64,000 nt of DNA from Deltaproteobacteria bacterium (GCA_029553375.1 JAKPCH010000039.1:62001-126000), one strand, 5' to 3'; shown: positions 10,158-22,135, counted from the first letter of the stretch. Numbers and translations are program-made. Notes: generated from the sequence alone by a model not told the origin.

Positions 10158-10550
10158 TCACACCCGGCGCCTCTTCGGGGGACGACACCCGTTGTGGGGG
10201 ATGGGCGTCACGTCCCTGATGAGGGTGATCGTCAAACCAGCCGCCTGAAGGGAGCGGAGCGCCGACTCCCGGCCCGCCCCCGGGCCCTTTACATAGACCT
10301 GGACGGTCCTCAGACCGTGTTCCTTCGCCTTCTTGACCGCGTCTTCCGCCGCGAGCTGCGCCGCGAAGGGGGTGCTCTTCCGGGACCCCTTGAAACCCTG
10401 GATCCCGGCGGAAGACCACGCGATGACGTTGCCGCTCAGGTCGGTAATGGTGACGATGGTGTTGTTGAAGGTGGACTGGATATGGGCGATCCCCTCCGGT
10501 ATATTCTTCTTTTCCTTCTTCTTTCCCGTTCTTCTGGCGGGTCTTGCCAT
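10158..10550 (-). CDS. rpsK: 30S ribosomal protein S11
   Basis: [29 protein letters not shown]. Confidence 0.97.
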   Translation of the reverse strand: MARPARRTGKKKEKKNIPEGIAHIQSTFNNTIVTITDLSGNVIAWSSAGIQGFKGSRKSTPFAAQLAAEDAVKKAKEHGLRTVQVYVKGPGAGRESALRSLQAAGLTITLIRDVTPIPHNGCRPPKRRRV

Positions 10551-10587
10551 GGATGCCTCCGGATCGTTTAACTCTGTTGATCAACCG

Positions 10588-10956
10588 TTATTTCTTCTTC
10601 CCGGCGACGGTCCTGCGGGGACCCTTTCTCGTCCGGGCGTTGGTGTGGGTTCTCTGGCCCCGGACCGGCAGGCCGCGACGATGCCTCAGACCGCGATAAC
10701 ATCCCAGGTCCATGAGCCTCTTGATGGACATGGAGTAATCCCGCCGGAGATCACCCTCCACCTTGTGCTCCTTGTCGATAATGTTGCGAATGGCCGTAAT
10801 CTCCGCATCCGTCAGGTTGTCCGTCTTGGTGTCGAAATCGACACCGGCTTGACGGAGGATCTCCTGGGCCTTCGTCCTCCCGATACCGTAGATGTACGTC
10901 AGGGCGATCTCCATCCTCTTGTTTTTGGGTAAATCGACACCGGCGATTCTTGCCAC
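10588..10956 (-). CDS. rpsM: 30S ribosomal protein S13
   Basis: [30 protein letters not shown]. Confidence 0.97.
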   Translation of the reverse strand: MARIAGVDLPKNKRMEIALTYIYGIGRTKAQEILRQAGVDFDTKTDNLTDAEITAIRNIIDKEHKVEGDLRRDYSMSIKRLMDLGCYRGLRHRRGLPVRGQRTHTNARTRKGPRRTVAGKKK

Positions 10957-10984
10957 CTTGAAACCTCCTCCCGCCTAACTCTTT

Positions 10985-11098
10985 CTAGCCCTGGCGCTGC
11001 TTGTGCTTGGGATTCTCGCAGATTACCCTCAGGACACCACGCCTCTTTATGATCTTGCACTTGTCGCAAATCTTCTTCACAGAAGCCCTTACCTTCAC
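10985..11098 (-). CDS. rpmJ: 50S ribosomal protein L36 (below ORF-track length cutoff)
   Basis: Manual translation from GTG at 11098: [37 protein letters not shown]. Confidence 0.95.
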   Translation of the reverse strand: MKVRASVKKICDKCKIIKRRGVLRVICENPKHKQRQG

Positions 11099-11116
11099 GG
11101 TCTTCACCCCTTCCCG

Positions 11117-11335
11117 CTATTTTGTGCGGTAGATGATCCTACCCCTCGTCAGGTCGTAGGGGGACAACTCGAGGGTCACCCTGTCCCCGGGTAGGATCTT
11201 GATGAAATGCATCCTCATCTTCCCCGAGATATGGGCCAGGACCCGGTGTCCGTTCTCGAGCTCCACGCGAAACATGGCGTTCGGCAGGGGCTCGATCACC
11301 CTTCCTTCTACCTCTATGGGCGCCTCTTTGGCCAT
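11117..11335 (-). CDS. infA: Translation initiation factor IF-1
   Basis: [53 protein letters not shown]. Confidence 0.97.
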   Translation of the reverse strand: MAKEAPIEVEGRVIEPLPNAMFRVELENGHRVLAHISGKMRMHFIKILPGDRVTLELSPYDLTRGRIIYRTK

Positions 11336-11360
11336 GACTCGACGTCCCTCTCAAAAACCT

Positions 11361-12110
11361 TCAACAAACACTCAATATCTCCGGCCCCTCTTCCATGATG
11401 GCCACGGAATGTTCGAAATGGGCCGATAAACTTCCGTCCGCCGTAACGGCCGTCCAACCGTCGGCCAGGACCCTCACCTCGTAAGACCCCGCGTTTACCA
11501 TGGGCTCGATGGCCAGGACCATCCCCGCTTTCAAGACGATCCCCCTGCCCTTCCTGCCGAAGTTGGGGATCTGGGGATCCTCGTGCATTTCCCGGCCTAT
11601 GCCGTGGCCCACAAACTCGCGGACGACGGAAAAACCCGCCCGTTCCACGTGGTCCTGAACGGCGTAGGAGATATCCCCCAACCGGTTGCCCACCCTGGCC
11701 TGATCCACGGCCCGATAGAGGGATTCCTCCGTGACCCTCATGAGGCGCCGGGCCTCTTCGCTCACGACACCCACGGGAACGGTGATCGCCGCGTCGCCGA
11801 AGTATCCGCGGTAGAACACGCCGAAGTCGATGCTGACGATGTCGCCTTCCTTGAGGACCCGCTTTGCCGACGGCATGCCGTGGACGACCTCGTCGTTCAC
11901 GGACACGCAGAGGGCGTAGGGATAGCCCCGATACCCCTTGAAGGCCGGCACCGCGCCTCTGCTGCGGGCCATTTCCTCCGAGAGGCGGTTCAATTCCAAA
12001 GTGGTGACCCCCGCCACCACCGACTCCCGCAATCTCGCCAGGACCTCGGCGACGATCCTGTTACTGGCCCGCAGTCTCTCGATCTCCTCGGGTCTCTTGA
12101 GAAATACCAT
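11361..12110 (-). CDS. map: Type I methionine aminopeptidase
   Basis: SVNDEVVHGMPS, SIDFGVFYRGYFGDAA, GHGIGREMHEDPQIPNFG. Confidence 0.95.
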   Translation of the reverse strand: MVFLKRPEEIERLRASNRIVAEVLARLRESVVAGVTTLELNRLSEEMARSRGAVPAFKGYRGYPYALCVSVNDEVVHGMPSAKRVLKEGDIVSIDFGVFYRGYFGDAAITVPVGVVSEEARRLMRVTEESLYRAVDQARVGNRLGDISYAVQDHVERAGFSVVREFVGHGIGREMHEDPQIPNFGRKGRGIVLKAGMVLAIEPMVNAGSYEVRVLADGWTAVTADGSLSAHFEHSVAIMEEGPEILSVC

Positions 12111-12138
12111 GCGGGCCCTAAACCTTCAACGACGGCCG

Positions 12139-13446
12139 TCAACGCCTTCTCGCCAGACGTCCCCTCTTCATGAACCCCTCGTACTGCCTGGTCAGGAGAT
12201 GGGTCTCGATCTGCCCTGCCGTGTCCAGGGCCACGCCCACAACGATGAGGAGGGCGGTCCCGCCGAAGTAGAAGGGAACGTTGAAATAGCTGATCAGGAT
12301 ACTGGGGAGGACGCATACCGCGGACACGTAAATGGCGCCGCTGAAGGTCAGCCTCGTCAAAACACCGTCTATGTAATCGGCGGTCTTCTTGCCCGGTCTG
12401 ATGCCGGGTACGTAACCGCCGTATTTCTTCATGTTGTCCGCTACGTCCACGGGATTGAAGGTAACGGCCGTGTAAAAGTAGCAGAAAAATATTATAAATG
12501 CAACATATAATATCTCGTATCCCAACCTCCCCGGGACAAGATAGTTGGCCACCTCCTTCATCCAGGGATGGGGGATGAAGTTGGCGATGGTGGCCGGGAA
12601 CATGATGATGGAGGAGGCGAAGATCGGCGGGATGACACCCGCGGTATTCACCTTGAGGGGCAGGTGGGTCGACTGCCCTCCGTAGACCTTCCTACCGACT
12701 ATGCGCTTGGCGTACTGGACGGGGATGCGCCGCTGGCCGCTCTCCACGAAGACGATGACCCCCACCACGACGACCATCATGACGGAGAGGATCAAGATGA
12801 AGAATATCCCCATCTCCCCCGTGGACAGGAGACGGAAGGTGTTCAGGATCGCCGCCGGGGCGCGGCAGACGATCCCGGCGAAGATGATAAGGGATATGCC
12901 GTTGCCGATACCCCGCTCCGTGATCTGTTCCCCCAGCCACATGATAAAGGCCGTACCCGCCGTGAGGGTGATCATGGTCATGAAGCGAAAGCCCCAGCCC
13001 CCTTCGATGACGATGGAGGCCCCCGTGGGGCCGGCCATGTTCTCGAGACCCACGGCGATGCCGAAACCCTGGATGATGCTCAGGATCACCGTACCGTAAC
13101 GGGTGTATTGGGTGATCTTACGCCGCCCCGCTTCCCCCTCCTTGGAGAGCCGCTCCAGATGGGGGATGGCGATGGTCAGGAGCTGGAGGATGATGGAGGC
13201 GCTGATGTAGGGCATGATCCCCAGGGCGAAGACGGAGAGGTTGCTGAGGGCCCCGCCGGCGAACATGTCGAAGAGGCCCAAAAGGGACCCCTTCGCCTGG
13301 TCGAAATAGGCGGCCAGGGCCGTGGTGTCTATGCCGGGCGTCGGGACATGGGCCCCGATCCGGTAGACGATGAGGAGGAGAAACGTCATGAGGATGCGTT
13401 TCTGCAGCTCCGGGATCTTCCCTATGTTGCCGAAACCTTCTAACAA
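12139..13446 (-). CDS. secY: Protein translocase subunit SecY
   Basis: [42 protein letters not shown]. Confidence 0.97.
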   Translation of the reverse strand: MLEGFGNIGKIPELQKRILMTFLLLIVYRIGAHVPTPGIDTTALAAYFDQAKGSLLGLFDMFAGGALSNLSVFALGIMPYISASIILQLLTIAIPHLERLSKEGEAGRRKITQYTRYGTVILSIIQGFGIAVGLENMAGPTGASIVIEGGWGFRFMTMITLTAGTAFIMWLGEQITERGIGNGISLIIFAGIVCRAPAAILNTFRLLSTGEMGIFFILILSVMMVVVVGVIVFVESGQRRIPVQYAKRIVGRKVYGGQSTHLPLKVNTAGVIPPIFASSIIMFPATIANFIPHPWMKEVANYLVPGRLGYEILYVAFIIFFCYFYTAVTFNPVDVADNMKKYGGYVPGIRPGKKTADYIDGVLTRLTFSGAIYVSAVCVLPSILISYFNVPFYFGGTALLIVVGVALDTAGQIETHLLTRQYEGFMKRGRLARRR

Positions 13447-13447
13447 T

Positions 13448-13891
13448 TTAGCCTTCCTGGACGATCACGCCGCCCGCCGCCTCGATCTTCCTGCGGGCGC
13501 CGTCGCTTACGGCATCGAGTTTTATCGAGAGGGGATGCTCGATCTCTCCCCGCCCGAGGAGCTTCACACCGTCTCCGGTCTTCTTGATCAGACCCTTCTC
13601 CTTCAGGGCCGCCGTGTCCACCACCGCCTGGGGGGGGAAGACGGACAGTTGACCGACGTTTACGATGACGATCTCCTTCTTGAAATAATTACGGAATCCG
13701 CGCTTGGGCAGGCGGCGCGCCATGGGCATCTGCCCCCCCTCGAACCCGGGGCGGGTCCCGCCTCCCGATCTCGCGTTCTGCCCCTTGGCCCCCCGGCAGG
13801 CGGTGCCGCCATGCCCGGAACCCTCACCGCGGCCCACACGCTTCCTCTTCTTCCGGGAACCGGCGGGTGCCTTCAATGTCGATAGATCCAT
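13448..13891 (-). CDS. rplO: 50S ribosomal protein L15
   Basis: [49 protein letters not shown]. Confidence 0.97.
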   Translation of the reverse strand: MDLSTLKAPAGSRKKRKRVGRGEGSGHGGTACRGAKGQNARSGGGTRPGFEGGQMPMARRLPKRGFRNYFKKEIVIVNVGQLSVFPPQAVVDTAALKEKGLIKKTGDGVKLLGRGEIEHPLSIKLDAVSDGARRKIEAAGGVIVQEG

Positions 13892-13896
13892 AGTCT

Positions 13897-14085
13897 CTAC
13901 GCCTCTATCTCTTCTACGGCCACGAGGTGGGACACCTTCTTCGCCATCCCCCTGATCTCGGGGGTATCGGCCAAGACCACCGACCGGTTGAGCCTCATCA
14001 GACCCATGCCGCGCAGGATCTTACGCTGCTGCTCCGGGCGACCGATATAACTCTTCACAAGGGTTATCTTAAGTTTCTTTGCCAC
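13897..14085 (-). CDS. rpmD: 50S ribosomal protein L30
   Basis: [34 protein letters not shown]. Confidence 0.95.
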   Translation of the reverse strand: MAKKLKITLVKSYIGRPEQQRKILRGMGLMRLNRSVVLADTPEIRGMAKKVSHLVAVEEIEA

Positions 14086-14099
14086 GTCTCATTACCTCT

Positions 14100-14609
14100 C
14101 TACCGGGCCATCGGCGCCGCCACCGGGACACCCCGGGCGGCGGCCACGTCCGCCGGGTCCTTCAAACGCAGAAGGCCGTCGATGGTGGCCTTGACAAGGT
14201 TGTGGGGATTGTGGGAGCCGAGGCACTTCGTCAAAACGTTATGGACTCCCGCCGCCTCCAGGACGGCACGGACCGCCCCTCCGGCGATCAGACCCGTCCC
14301 CTCAGAGGCGGGTTTGAGAAGGACCCGGCCGGCACCGAATTCGCCGATCACCTCGTGGGGTATCGTCCTGTTGGCCACCGCCACCTTCTGCATATTCTTC
14401 TTGGCCTGCTCCATACCCTTCCTGATGGCTTCCGGGACCTCGTGGGCCTTACCCAGACCGGCCCCTACGGAACCCTTGCCGTCCCCCACCACGACCACGG
14501 CGCTGAACCGGAAACGGCGGCCTCCCTTCACCACCTTGGCCGTCCTGTTGATGGCGATAACCCTGTCGATCAGCTCGATGTCTTCCATAACCCTTCTTTC
14601 CATGAGCAC
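14100..14609 (-). CDS. rpsE: 30S ribosomal protein S5
   Basis: [43 protein letters not shown]. Confidence 0.97.
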   Translation of the reverse strand: MLMERRVMEDIELIDRVIAINRTAKVVKGGRRFRFSAVVVVGDGKGSVGAGLGKAHEVPEAIRKGMEQAKKNMQKVAVANRTIPHEVIGEFGAGRVLLKPASEGTGLIAGGAVRAVLEAAGVHNVLTKCLGSHNPHNLVKATIDGLLRLKDPADVAAARGVPVAAPMAR

Positions 14610-14617
14610 CTACCGCT

Positions 14618-14983
14618 TTAGAATTTCAGGCCCGCTTCCCGGGCCCCCTCGGCAAGGGCCTTGACCCGGCCGTGATAGAGAAATCGACCCCGATCGAAGA
14701 CGACCGACTCGATGGCCTTGTCCTTCAAACGGAGCGCCACGAGCCTCCCCACTTCGCGGGCCGCCTCCGTCTTTTTCAAACCCGCGATCTTCTCCCTGAT
14801 CTCCTTGGTCAGGGTGGAAGCGGCGGCGAGGGTCTGGCCCGTGTCGTCGGCAATGGCTTGGACATAGATATGCCGCGCGCTCCGGAAGACGGAAAGGCGC
14901 GGACGGGAAGGGGTGCCGAAGATCTTGGACCTTACCCGTCTCTCCCGCTTTCTCCTGATTCTTTCAACCTTCTTGTCAGCCAA
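14618..14983 (-). CDS. rplR: 50S ribosomal protein L18
   Basis: [31 protein letters not shown]. Confidence 0.97.
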   Translation of the reverse strand: MADKKVERIRRKRERRVRSKIFGTPSRPRLSVFRSARHIYVQAIADDTGQTLAAASTLTKEIREKIAGLKKTEAAREVGRLVALRLKDKAIESVVFDRGRFLYHGRVKALAEGAREAGLKF

Positions 14984-15026
14984 TTTTCCCGTCCCTCAAT
15001 ACCTGAATGAATGATAACGAAGACCG

Positions 15027-15569
15027 TCACTTGGAGCCGGCCGATTTCCCCACCTTGCGGAGAATCTTTTCCCCTGCGTATTTTACCCCTTTGCCCTTGT
15101 AAGGCTCCGGTTTCTTGAACGCCCTGATCTCGGCCGCCACGCGGCCCACAAGTTCTTTGTCGATACCGGAGACGACGATGTTGACCTGTTTGTCCACCCT
15201 GATGGATATCCCCTCGGGTATCCGGTACTCGATGGGGTGGGAGTAACCGAGGGTAAGTTTCAGGACCTGTCCTGCCACTTCGGCGCGGTACCCGACACCG
15301 ACTATCTCCAGGGCCTTTTCGAATCCCTTGCTGACGCCTTCCACCATGTTCGCGATCAGGGTGCGGCTCAAGCCCTGATAGGCGCTGCCCTTCCGGTCCG
15401 TCGTGACGCACTTGACCAAAAGGTTGTTGCTCTCCTCGACCACGTCGACGCCGTAAGGCAGCTTTATCGTCAGGGTGCCCTTCGGGCCCGAGACCCTGAA
15501 GCCCCCGTTCTCCCTGGCAAAACTGACCCCGGGGGGCAATGAGATGGGTTTCTTTCCTATTCTCGACAT
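15027..15569 (-). CDS. rplF: 50S ribosomal protein L6
   Basis: MSRIGKKPISLPPGV...; start moved from 15611 to MSRIGKK. Confidence 0.96.
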   Translation of the reverse strand: MSRIGKKPISLPPGVSFARENGGFRVSGPKGTLTIKLPYGVDVVEESNNLLVKCVTTDRKGSAYQGLSRTLIANMVEGVSKGFEKALEIVGVGYRAEVAGQVLKLTLGYSHPIEYRIPEGISIRVDKQVNIVVSGIDKELVGRVAAEIRAFKKPEPYKGKGVKYAGEKILRKVGKSAGSK

Positions 15570-15604
15570 TTCAAGCTCCTGAATCTCCCGCAGGACTCCT
15601 TCCC

Positions 15605-16006
15605 CTACCAAACCTTACAGATGATCTCGCCTCCCAGGCGGGCCTCCCGGGCCTCGGCATCGGTCATGACGCCGCGGGAGGTGGAAACGATGGAGATACC
15701 GAGACCGTTCAACACCTTCGGGATCTCATCGCTCTTGACGTAGATCCGGCGTCCCGGCCTGCTGACCCGCTGGATATCCGTTATGACCGTCCTCTTCAAA
15801 TCGAGATACCGGAGATATATCCTCAAGACGTCGTGCTGCGTCGCGTCCTTCCTGATCTCCCAACCCTCGATGTAGCCCGCCTTCTTCAAGACCTCGGCGA
15901 TGGTTTTGTTCATCTTCGACAGCCTGACGTCCACGCTCTTGAAGCGAGCCCGGTTTGCGTTCCTGATCCGCGTCAGCATGTCCGCGATGGGATCCGTGAT
16001 TGCCAT
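15605..16006 (-). CDS. rpsH: 30S ribosomal protein S8
   Basis: MAITDPIADMLTRIRNANRA; VSTSRGVMTDAEARE. Confidence 0.97.
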   Translation of the reverse strand: MAITDPIADMLTRIRNANRARFKSVDVRLSKMNKTIAEVLKKAGYIEGWEIRKDATQHDVLRIYLRYLDLKRTVITDIQRVSRPGRRIYVKSDEIPKVLNGLGISIVSTSRGVMTDAEAREARLGGEIICKVW

Positions 16007-16030
16007 GTTCCATGAACTCCTTGAATCTTG

Positions 16031-16216
16031 TTACCAGCTTGACTTGATGACGCCGGGTATCTCCCCTTTCGAGGCAAGATTCCTGAGGCATATCCTACAC
16101 ATGTCGAACTTACGGTAGTAAGCCCTGGGCCTGCCGCACAGGGGACAGCGGTTATAGGCACGAACGGAAAACTTCATCTTTCTCTTTGCCTTTGCGATTA
16201 GGGATTTCTTTGCCAC
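16031..16216 (-). CDS. rpsN: 30S ribosomal protein S14 (zinc-binding, type Z)
   Basis: GTG start at 16216: [61 protein letters not shown]. Confidence 0.95.
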   Translation of the reverse strand: MAKKSLIAKAKRKMKFSVRAYNRCPLCGRPRAYYRKFDMCRICLRNLASKGEIPGVIKSSW

Positions 16217-16245
16217 GCCTCTCTTGCCTCCCGATATTGATCGCC

Positions 16246-16788
16246 TCAAGCCCCGCGGAAGGGCATACCCAAGAGCCTGAGCAACTCCCGGGCCTCTTCG
16301 TCCGTCTTCGCCGTGGTCACAACGACGATGTTCATCCCCCGGATCTTGTCGATCTTGTCGTAATCGATCTCGGGAAAGATGATCTGCTCCCTAAGACCCA
16401 TGGCAAAATTCCCGCGGCCGTCGAAGGATTTGGGGGAAATCCCCCTAAAGTCCCTTACCCGGGGGAGATTGACGTTCACCAACCGGTCGAAGAACTCGTA
16501 CATCCTCTCTCGACGCAAGGTCACCCGGCAGCCGATGGACATGCCCTGACGGAGTTTGAAAGTGGCGATGGACTTCCTCGCCTTGGTGATGACGGGCCTC
16601 TGACCGGTGATGCTCGCCAGTTCCGCGGAGGCCGTGTCGAGAACCTTGGCGTTCTGGATCGCCTCCCCCAAACCCATGTTGACCACAATCTTCACCAGCT
16701 TGGGCACTTCCATGGGGTTCTTATAGCCGAACTTCGCGATGAGTTGCGGGACGACTTCCTGCTTGTAATATGACTTCAGTCTCGCCAT
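16246..16788 (-). CDS. rplE: 50S ribosomal protein L5
   Basis: [13 protein letters not shown]...; [33 protein letters not shown]. Confidence 0.97.
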   Translation of the reverse strand: MARLKSYYKQEVVPQLIAKFGYKNPMEVPKLVKIVVNMGLGEAIQNAKVLDTASAELASITGQRPVITKARKSIATFKLRQGMSIGCRVTLRRERMYEFFDRLVNVNLPRVRDFRGISPKSFDGRGNFAMGLREQIIFPEIDYDKIDKIRGMNIVVVTTAKTDEEARELLRLLGMPFRGA

Positions 16789-16798
16789 TTCTCAGACC

Positions 16799-17119
16799 TT
16801 ATTCATCCAAAATCTCTTTGCATTTCCTGCAGATCCGGACCTTCTTACCGTCCTCGAGGACCTTGAAACCGATCCGGACGGGGGCATCGCACTTATTGCA
16901 CATGTAGGCGACGTTGGAGACATGAATGGGCCCCTCCTTCTCCACGATCCCCCCCTTGACCTTGGCCGTGGGCCGCTGATGCCTCTTGACGAAGTTGAGC
17001 TTCTCCACGATCACCTTATCTTTTTCCCTCAGGATCTTCATGATCTTCCCGGTCTTGCCCTTCTCCTTGCCGGCGATGACCTTGACCAGATCCCCCTTCT
17101 TCAACTTCATCCCTTCCAT
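16799..17119 (-). CDS. rplX: 50S ribosomal protein L24 (with C-terminal CxxC pair)
   Basis: KLKKGDLVKVIAGKEKGKTGKI; VAYMCNKCDAPVRIG...RICRKCKEI. Confidence 0.96.
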   Translation of the reverse strand: MEGMKLKKGDLVKVIAGKEKGKTGKIMKILREKDKVIVEKLNFVKRHQRPTAKVKGGIVEKEGPIHVSNVAYMCNKCDAPVRIGFKVLEDGKKVRICRKCKEILDE

Positions 17120-17121
17120 GT

Positions 17122-17490
17122 CTACAGCACCTCCGGGGCCAGGGAAATTATCTTCATGAACTGCTTCGCCCTGAGCTCCCGCGCCACGGGCCCGAAGATA
17201 CGCGTCCCGATGGGTTCCATCTGGTTGGAGATGAGGACGGCCGAATTGTCGTCGAACTTCAGATAGGAGCCGTCCGGCCGGCGGACCTCCTTGACCGTTC
17301 TGACGATGACCGCCTTCATGACATCCCCCTTCTTGACCTTGGAATTGGGGAGGGCCTCCTTCACAGAGACAACGATGACGTCACCCACGGTGGCGTAACG
17401 TCTCCTGGTGCCTCCGAGGACCTTTATACAGGCCACTTTCTTGGCCCCGGAGTTGTCCGCCACGTTGAGCAGAGTCTGCATCTGAATCAT
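17122..17490 (-). CDS. rplN: 50S ribosomal protein L14
   Basis: [27 protein letters not shown]. Confidence 0.97.
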   Translation of the reverse strand: MIQMQTLLNVADNSGAKKVACIKVLGGTRRRYATVGDVIVVSVKEALPNSKVKKGDVMKAVIVRTVKEVRRPDGSYLKFDDNSAVLISNQMEPIGTRIFGPVARELRAKQFMKIISLAPEVL

Positions 17491-17502
17491 AAGCCGTCCC
17501 TC

Positions 17503-17760
17503 TCACTTCGCCTTTTCCAGGATCGCCCGCATCCGCCAGCGTTTGTCCTTGCTCAGGGGCCTGGACTCCACGATGAGGACCGTGTCCCCGACATTACAGA
17601 GGTTGCCCTCGTCATGGGCCTTGTATTTGGCAAAGCGTCTCACATACTTGTGAAACACCGGGTGCTTTACAAGGCGTTCGGTCCTGACCACGATGGTCTT
17701 GTCCATCTTGTTGCTGACCACAACACCCTTGATCACCCTACGGTTGCCTCTCTCGTCCAT
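17503..17760 (-). CDS. rpsQ: 30S ribosomal protein S17
   Basis: [31 protein letters not shown]. Confidence 0.97.
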   Translation of the reverse strand: MDERGNRRVIKGVVVSNKMDKTIVVRTERLVKHPVFHKYVRRFAKYKAHDEGNLCNVGDTVLIVESRPLSKDKRWRMRAILEKAK

Positions 17761-17766
17761 CCGTGA

Positions 17767-17955
17767 TCAGACCTCCCTCTCCCTCAACACCGTCTTGATA
17801 CGGGCTATATCCCTTCTGATCTTCTTCAACGCCGAGGGGGTTTCCAGTTGCCCGGAGCGATGACGCAAACGCAGGCGGAACAGTTCCTCCCTCAACTCCC
17901 GGTCCTTCTGCCTCAGCTCTTCGCTGCCGATGTCCCGCAACTCCTTAATCTTCAT
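17767..17955 (-). CDS. rpmC: 50S ribosomal protein L29
   Basis: [59 protein letters not shown]. Confidence 0.96.
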   Translation of the reverse strand: MKIKELRDIGSEELRQKDRELREELFRLRLRHRSGQLETPSALKKIRRDIARIKTVLREREV

Positions 17956-18367
17956 TGATCATACCCCTCACGAGGAACCGGGTCCCGATGGGCAACTTGT
18001 GCGACGCGAGGCGAAAGGCTTCCTTCGCCATCTCCATGGGCACGCCCTGCATTTCGTAAAGAACGGTGCCGGGCCGCACGACGGCCACCCAACCCTCAGG
18101 GGCGCCCTTACCCTTACCCATACGGGTCTCCGCGGGCTTCTTCGTTATCGACTTGTGGGGGAAAATGCGGATCCAGATCTTGCCGCCCCTCTTGACGTGG
18201 CGGGTCATGGCCACACGGGCGGCCTCGATCTGTCTGGCCGTAATCCAGCCGCACTCCGTCGCCTGGAGACCATAGTCACCAAAGGCCACGGAACTGCCCC
18301 GGACGGCCTTGCCACCCATGCGTCCCCGCTGCAGCTTCCTGTATTTAACCCTCTTCGGCATCAACAT
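17945..18367 (-). CDS. rplP: 50S ribosomal protein L16
   Basis: [38 protein letters not shown]. Confidence 0.97.
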   Translation of the reverse strand: MLMPKRVKYRKLQRGRMGGKAVRGSSVAFGDYGLQATECGWITARQIEAARVAMTRHVKRGGKIWIRIFPHKSITKKPAETRMGKGKGAPEGWVAVVRPGTVLYEMQGVPMEMAKEAFRLASHKLPIGTRFLVRGMINED

Positions 18368-18392
18368 GGCTCAGTTTCCCCTGTCTTGCTTA

Positions 18393-19040
18393 TTACTTTT
18401 CTTTTTCCTTTCTCGTCGGCATGACCTCGCCGTGGAACATGAGGACCTTCACTCCGATAAGACCGTAAGCCGTGTGGGCCTCGGCGAATCCCCAATCGAT
18501 ATCGGCCCTCAGGGTATGCAGGGGGACCCTCCCCTCCCGGTACCACTCCGACCGGGCCATCTCGGCCCCTCCCAAGCGACCGGCACAGTTGATGCGGATA
18601 CCCTTCGCCCCGAATTTCATGGCGGAGGTCACGCATTTCTTCATGGCCCGGCGGAAGGCGATCCTCCTCTCGAGCTGCATCGCCACGTTCTCCGCCACCA
18701 GTTGGGCGTCGACCTCTGGTTTGCGTACCTCCTGGATATTGATGATGATCTCGCTCTTGGAAAAGGCCTCGAGGTCCTTTTTCAGTTTCTCGATCTCCGC
18801 GCCCTTCTTGCCGATGATGATCCCGGGCCGGGCGGCGTAGATATTGATCTTCGCCTTGTTGGAGGCCCGTTCGATCTCGATTCGGGAGATGCCCGCATGA
18901 TAGAGCTTCTTCTTCAGGTAATTACGGATCTTGATGTCCTCGTGGAGAAGCTCATTGTAATTCTTATCCGCGAACCACTGGGAGCGCCACCTCTTCACCC
19001 CCCCCAGTCTCAAACCGATGGGATTGACCTTCTGCCCCAA
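18393..19040 (-). CDS. rpsC: 30S ribosomal protein S3
   Basis: TTG start at 19040 preceded by [38 protein letters not shown] domain [14 protein letters not shown]. Confidence 0.96.
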   Translation of the reverse strand: MGQKVNPIGLRLGGVKRWRSQWFADKNYNELLHEDIKIRNYLKKKLYHAGISRIEIERASNKAKINIYAARPGIIIGKKGAEIEKLKKDLEAFSKSEIIINIQEVRKPEVDAQLVAENVAMQLERRIAFRRAMKKCVTSAMKFGAKGIRINCAGRLGGAEMARSEWYREGRVPLHTLRADIDWGFAEAHTAYGLIGVKVLMFHGEVMPTRKEKEK

Positions 19041-19044
19041 CCTC

Positions 19045-19392
19045 TCACCTCCGTGATTCGTATAACTCGTCCAGAACAACGGTAATATGGCTCATCCGTT
19101 TCTTGATGGCGGCCGCCCTGCCCTGGGCCCGCGCCCGCCAACGCTTCAGAGACGGTCCCTGGTCGACGTAGATCTCCTTGACGTAGAGGATCTTCTCGTC
19201 GATGTTCGGGTTCTGTCTGGCGTTGGCCAGAGCTGATTTGAGCACCTTGCCCACCAACGCCGCGCTGTACTTGCGGGTGAAGGTGAGGATCCTGGTGGCC
19301 TCCTCTATCTTTTTACCCCGGATCAGATCGACTACCAGTCTCGCCTTCTGAGGCGATACCCGTATGTATTTTGCAACGGCTCTCGCTTCCAT
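19045..19392 (-). CDS. rplV: 50S ribosomal protein L22
   Basis: [22 protein letters not shown]. Confidence 0.97.
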   Translation of the reverse strand: MEARAVAKYIRVSPQKARLVVDLIRGKKIEEATRILTFTRKYSAALVGKVLKSALANARQNPNIDEKILYVKEIYVDQGPSLKRWRARAQGRAAAIKKRMSHITVVLDELYESRR

Positions 19393-19452
19393 CGTTCCTT
19401 CACTCCCGAACCAAAGCCCGGCCCTTTCCTGCCTTATAAGAATTCCTTTAGG

Positions 19453-19734
19453 TTACCTGCGCACCTTAGACTTGCGGTCACCGGCGTGACTGAAGAAGGT
19501 CCTCGTCGGGGAGAACTCGCCCAGCTTGTGGCCGACCATGTTTTCCGTTACAAAGACGGGGATGAATTTCTTCCCGTTGTGGACGGCGAAGGTGTGACCG
19601 ATGAGCTCGGGGGTTATGGTTGACCGCCGCGACCAGGTCTTGATGACCGTCTTGTTGCCCGACTCTTCCGCCTTCCTGACCTTCTCCAGCAACTTCTCGT
19701 CGATGAAAGCGCCTTTCTTTACGGAACGTGCCAC
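19453..19734 (-). CDS. rpsS: 30S ribosomal protein S19
   Basis: [47 protein letters not shown]. Confidence 0.97.
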   Translation of the reverse strand: MARSVKKGAFIDEKLLEKVRKAEESGNKTVIKTWSRRSTITPELIGHTFAVHNGKKFIPVFVTENMVGHKLGEFSPTRTFFSHAGDRKSKVRR

Positions 19735-19737
19735 GTT

Positions 19738-20559
19738 CTAACCTCTTCTCTTGACGATGTACTTATCGGTGAGTTTGTTACTGCGCGTCTTGTGACCCTT
19801 TGTAGGAACGCCCCAGGGTGTGCAGGGGTGACGCCCGCCGGACGATTTGCCCTCGCCCCCGCCCATAGGGTGATCAATGGGGTTCATGGCCACCCCGCGG
19901 ACCTTCGGCCTCCTGCCGAGCCACCGGGTACGCCCGGCCTTGCCGATGCTGACGTTCTCGTGGTCGATATTGCCCACCTGACCGATGGTGGCCCGACACT
20001 CGAGACGCACCTTCCTCACCTCCCCCGAAGGGAGGCGCACCTGGGCATATCCCTCCTCCTTGGCCATAAGCTGGCCGTAAGAACCGGCGGACCTGATGAT
20101 TTGACCGCCTCGGCCCGGTTTGAGTTCCAGGTTGTGGATCAAGGTGCCCAAGGGTATATTCTTCAGGGGCAGGGCGTTTCCGGGCTTTATATCAACCCGC
20201 TCACCGCTTATGACGGTGTCGCCCACAGCGATCTTATCCGGGGCGATGATGTATCTCTTCTCGCCGTCGACGTAATGGAGGAGGGCAATGCGCGAGGTAC
20301 GGTTGGGATCGTACTCGATGGTCGCCACCTTCGCCGGGATGTCATGCTTGTCCCTCCGAAAATCGATGACGCGGTAACGACGCTTGTGACCGCCGCCGAT
20401 ATGGCGGCTCGTCATCCGCCCGTAGTTGTTTCTCCCCCCCGTTTTCTTCAGGGGTCTAAGGAGGCTCCTCTCCGCCTTGTCGCTCGTTATCTCTTTGAAA
20501 TCAGAGCAGGTCTGAAACCTCCTGCCCGGGGATGTCGGTTTGTAAGCACGAATGGCCAT
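19738..20559 (-). CDS. rplB: 50S ribosomal protein L2
   Basis: [54 protein letters not shown]. Confidence 0.97.
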   Translation of the reverse strand: MAIRAYKPTSPGRRFQTCSDFKEITSDKAERSLLRPLKKTGGRNNYGRMTSRHIGGGHKRRYRVIDFRRDKHDIPAKVATIEYDPNRTSRIALLHYVDGEKRYIIAPDKIAVGDTVISGERVDIKPGNALPLKNIPLGTLIHNLELKPGRGGQIIRSAGSYGQLMAKEEGYAQVRLPSGEVRKVRLECRATIGQVGNIDHENVSIGKAGRTRWLGRRPKVRGVAMNPIDHPMGGGEGKSSGGRHPCTPWGVPTKGHKTRSNKLTDKYIVKRRG

Positions 20560-20583
20560 GGATAAAGACCCTCTTCCCTAAAT

Positions 20584-20871
20584 TTAGACGCCTTCGTAGA
20601 TCTCGATGCGGTTGCCCGGGGCCAGGGTCACGACCGCCTTTTTCCAGTCCGGTTTCTCCCCGATGATTCTACCCAGGCGCTTTTTCTTCCCGTGGACCTT
20701 CATGGTCCTCACATTGAGGACCTTCACCTTGAAGAGCTTCTCCACCGCCTGGGCGATCTCGATCTTGTTGGCCCGCCGATCGACGTCGAAGACGTACTGA
20801 TTGCTCAGATCCTTGACAAAGGTGCTCTTCTCCGTAAGGACGGCCCTCTTTATGACGGAGTACAGATCCAT
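20584..20871 (-). CDS. rplW: 50S ribosomal protein L23
   Basis: VIKRAVLTEKSTFVKDLSNQYVFDVDRRANKIEIAQAVEKLFKVKV. Confidence 0.96.
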   Translation of the reverse strand: MDLYSVIKRAVLTEKSTFVKDLSNQYVFDVDRRANKIEIAQAVEKLFKVKVLNVRTMKVHGKKKRLGRIIGEKPDWKKAVVTLAPGNRIEIYEGV

Positions 20872-21494
20872 TACTGCGACAATGCCCCCTCGATATTTTT
20901 TACTGCCATCTCGAGCATGACCACATGATCGTGGTTCAACAGGTCGTAGACGTTGATGCCCTCGGAACGGATCATCTTGACCTCCTTCAGGTTTCGCGAC
21001 GATTTGTCGAGGATCGGAGAGGGCTTGTCCACGACCAACAAGACCTTCCCGAGGCCGAAACGATCCAAAACCTCTTTGAACTTCTTGGTCTTGATCTCGT
21101 CCATGGGGAAATCGTTCAGGACGATGAGACGCTGTTCTCTAAACTTCAGGCTGAGGGCCGAGACCAGGGCCAACCTCCTCACCTTCTTGGGGACCTTGAA
21201 GGCGTAGCTCCTGGGTCGGGGGCCAAAAACCGTACCACCCTTACGCCACAGGGGCGAACGGATCGTACCCGCCCTCGCCCGGCCGGTACCCTTCTGCCGC
21301 CATGGCTTGCGCCCGCCCCCGGAGACGTCTCCCCTCTCCTTCGTGGCGGCTGTACCACTACGGCGGGCAGCCAGTTGCATGCGCACGACCTGGTAAATAG
21401 CCGCCTCATTTACGGGCGCCCCAAAAACGGCATCGCTGAGCTGGATTTCCCCCACCTGCCGGTTATTGATATCATAGACCGATGCGACTGGCAT
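20871..21494 (-). CDS. rplD: 50S ribosomal protein L4
   Basis: GAPVNEAAIYQVVRMQLAARRSGTAATKERGDVSGGGRKPWRQKGTGRARAGTIRSPLWRKGGTVFGPRPR. Confidence 0.97.
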   Translation of the reverse strand: MPVASVYDINNRQVGEIQLSDAVFGAPVNEAAIYQVVRMQLAARRSGTAATKERGDVSGGGRKPWRQKGTGRARAGTIRSPLWRKGGTVFGPRPRSYAFKVPKKVRRLALVSALSLKFREQRLIVLNDFPMDEIKTKKFKEVLDRFGLGKVLLVVDKPSPILDKSSRNLKEVKMIRSEGINVYDLLNHDHVVMLEMAVKNIEGALSQ

Positions 21495-21496
21495 CT

Positions 21497-22135
21497 CTAC
21501 ACCACCTTCTGCTTCTTTATCGCCTGCCGGATGAGGAGGATCCCCCGACGCGCCCCTGGGACGGAACCCTTCACGAGGAGGACATTCTCTTCCGGACGGA
21601 CCGCCACTACCTGGATGTTTTGAACCGTCTTCCTCTGGTGACCCATGTGGCCCGGGAGCCTCTTGCCGGGAAGGACGCGTGAGGGATCGGAGCTGGCGCC
21701 GATGGAACCGGGGGCGCGATGGAACATGGAGCCGTGAGTGGCACGACCGCCCCGAAAACCGTGGCGCTTGACCCCCCCGGCGAACCCCTTGCCCTTCGAT
21801 ATGCCCGTAACATCCACGTAATCTCCGGCCTTGAAGAGATCTACCCGGATCTCATCACCTACCTCGAAACCCGAAGTATCCTGACGGATCTCCTTCAGGA
21901 CAGAGAAGAAGCCCTTGTCGGCTTTACGGAAAATCCCCTGGAGAGGTCTGTTCACCGACCTCTGCTTTACCCTTCCATATCCGAGCTGCAGGGCTTCATA
22001 TCCGTCCGTCTCGTTCGTCTTCTTCTGAATGACGACGGAGGGCTCGACCTCTATAACCGTCACGGGGACAGCCGAACCGTCTTCAGCGAAGACCTGCGTC
22101 ATCCCCATCTTTCTGCCGATAAGACCTTTTCTCAT
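21497..22135 (-). CDS. rplC: 50S ribosomal protein L3
   Basis: [55 protein letters not shown]; start moved to MRKGL. Confidence 0.96.
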   Translation of the reverse strand: MRKGLIGRKMGMTQVFAEDGSAVPVTVIEVEPSVVIQKKTNETDGYEALQLGYGRVKQRSVNRPLQGIFRKADKGFFSVLKEIRQDTSGFEVGDEIRVDLFKAGDYVDVTGISKGKGFAGGVKRHGFRGGRATHGSMFHRAPGSIGASSDPSRVLPGKRLPGHMGHQRKTVQNIQVVAVRPEENVLLVKGSVPGARRGILLIRQAIKKQKVV

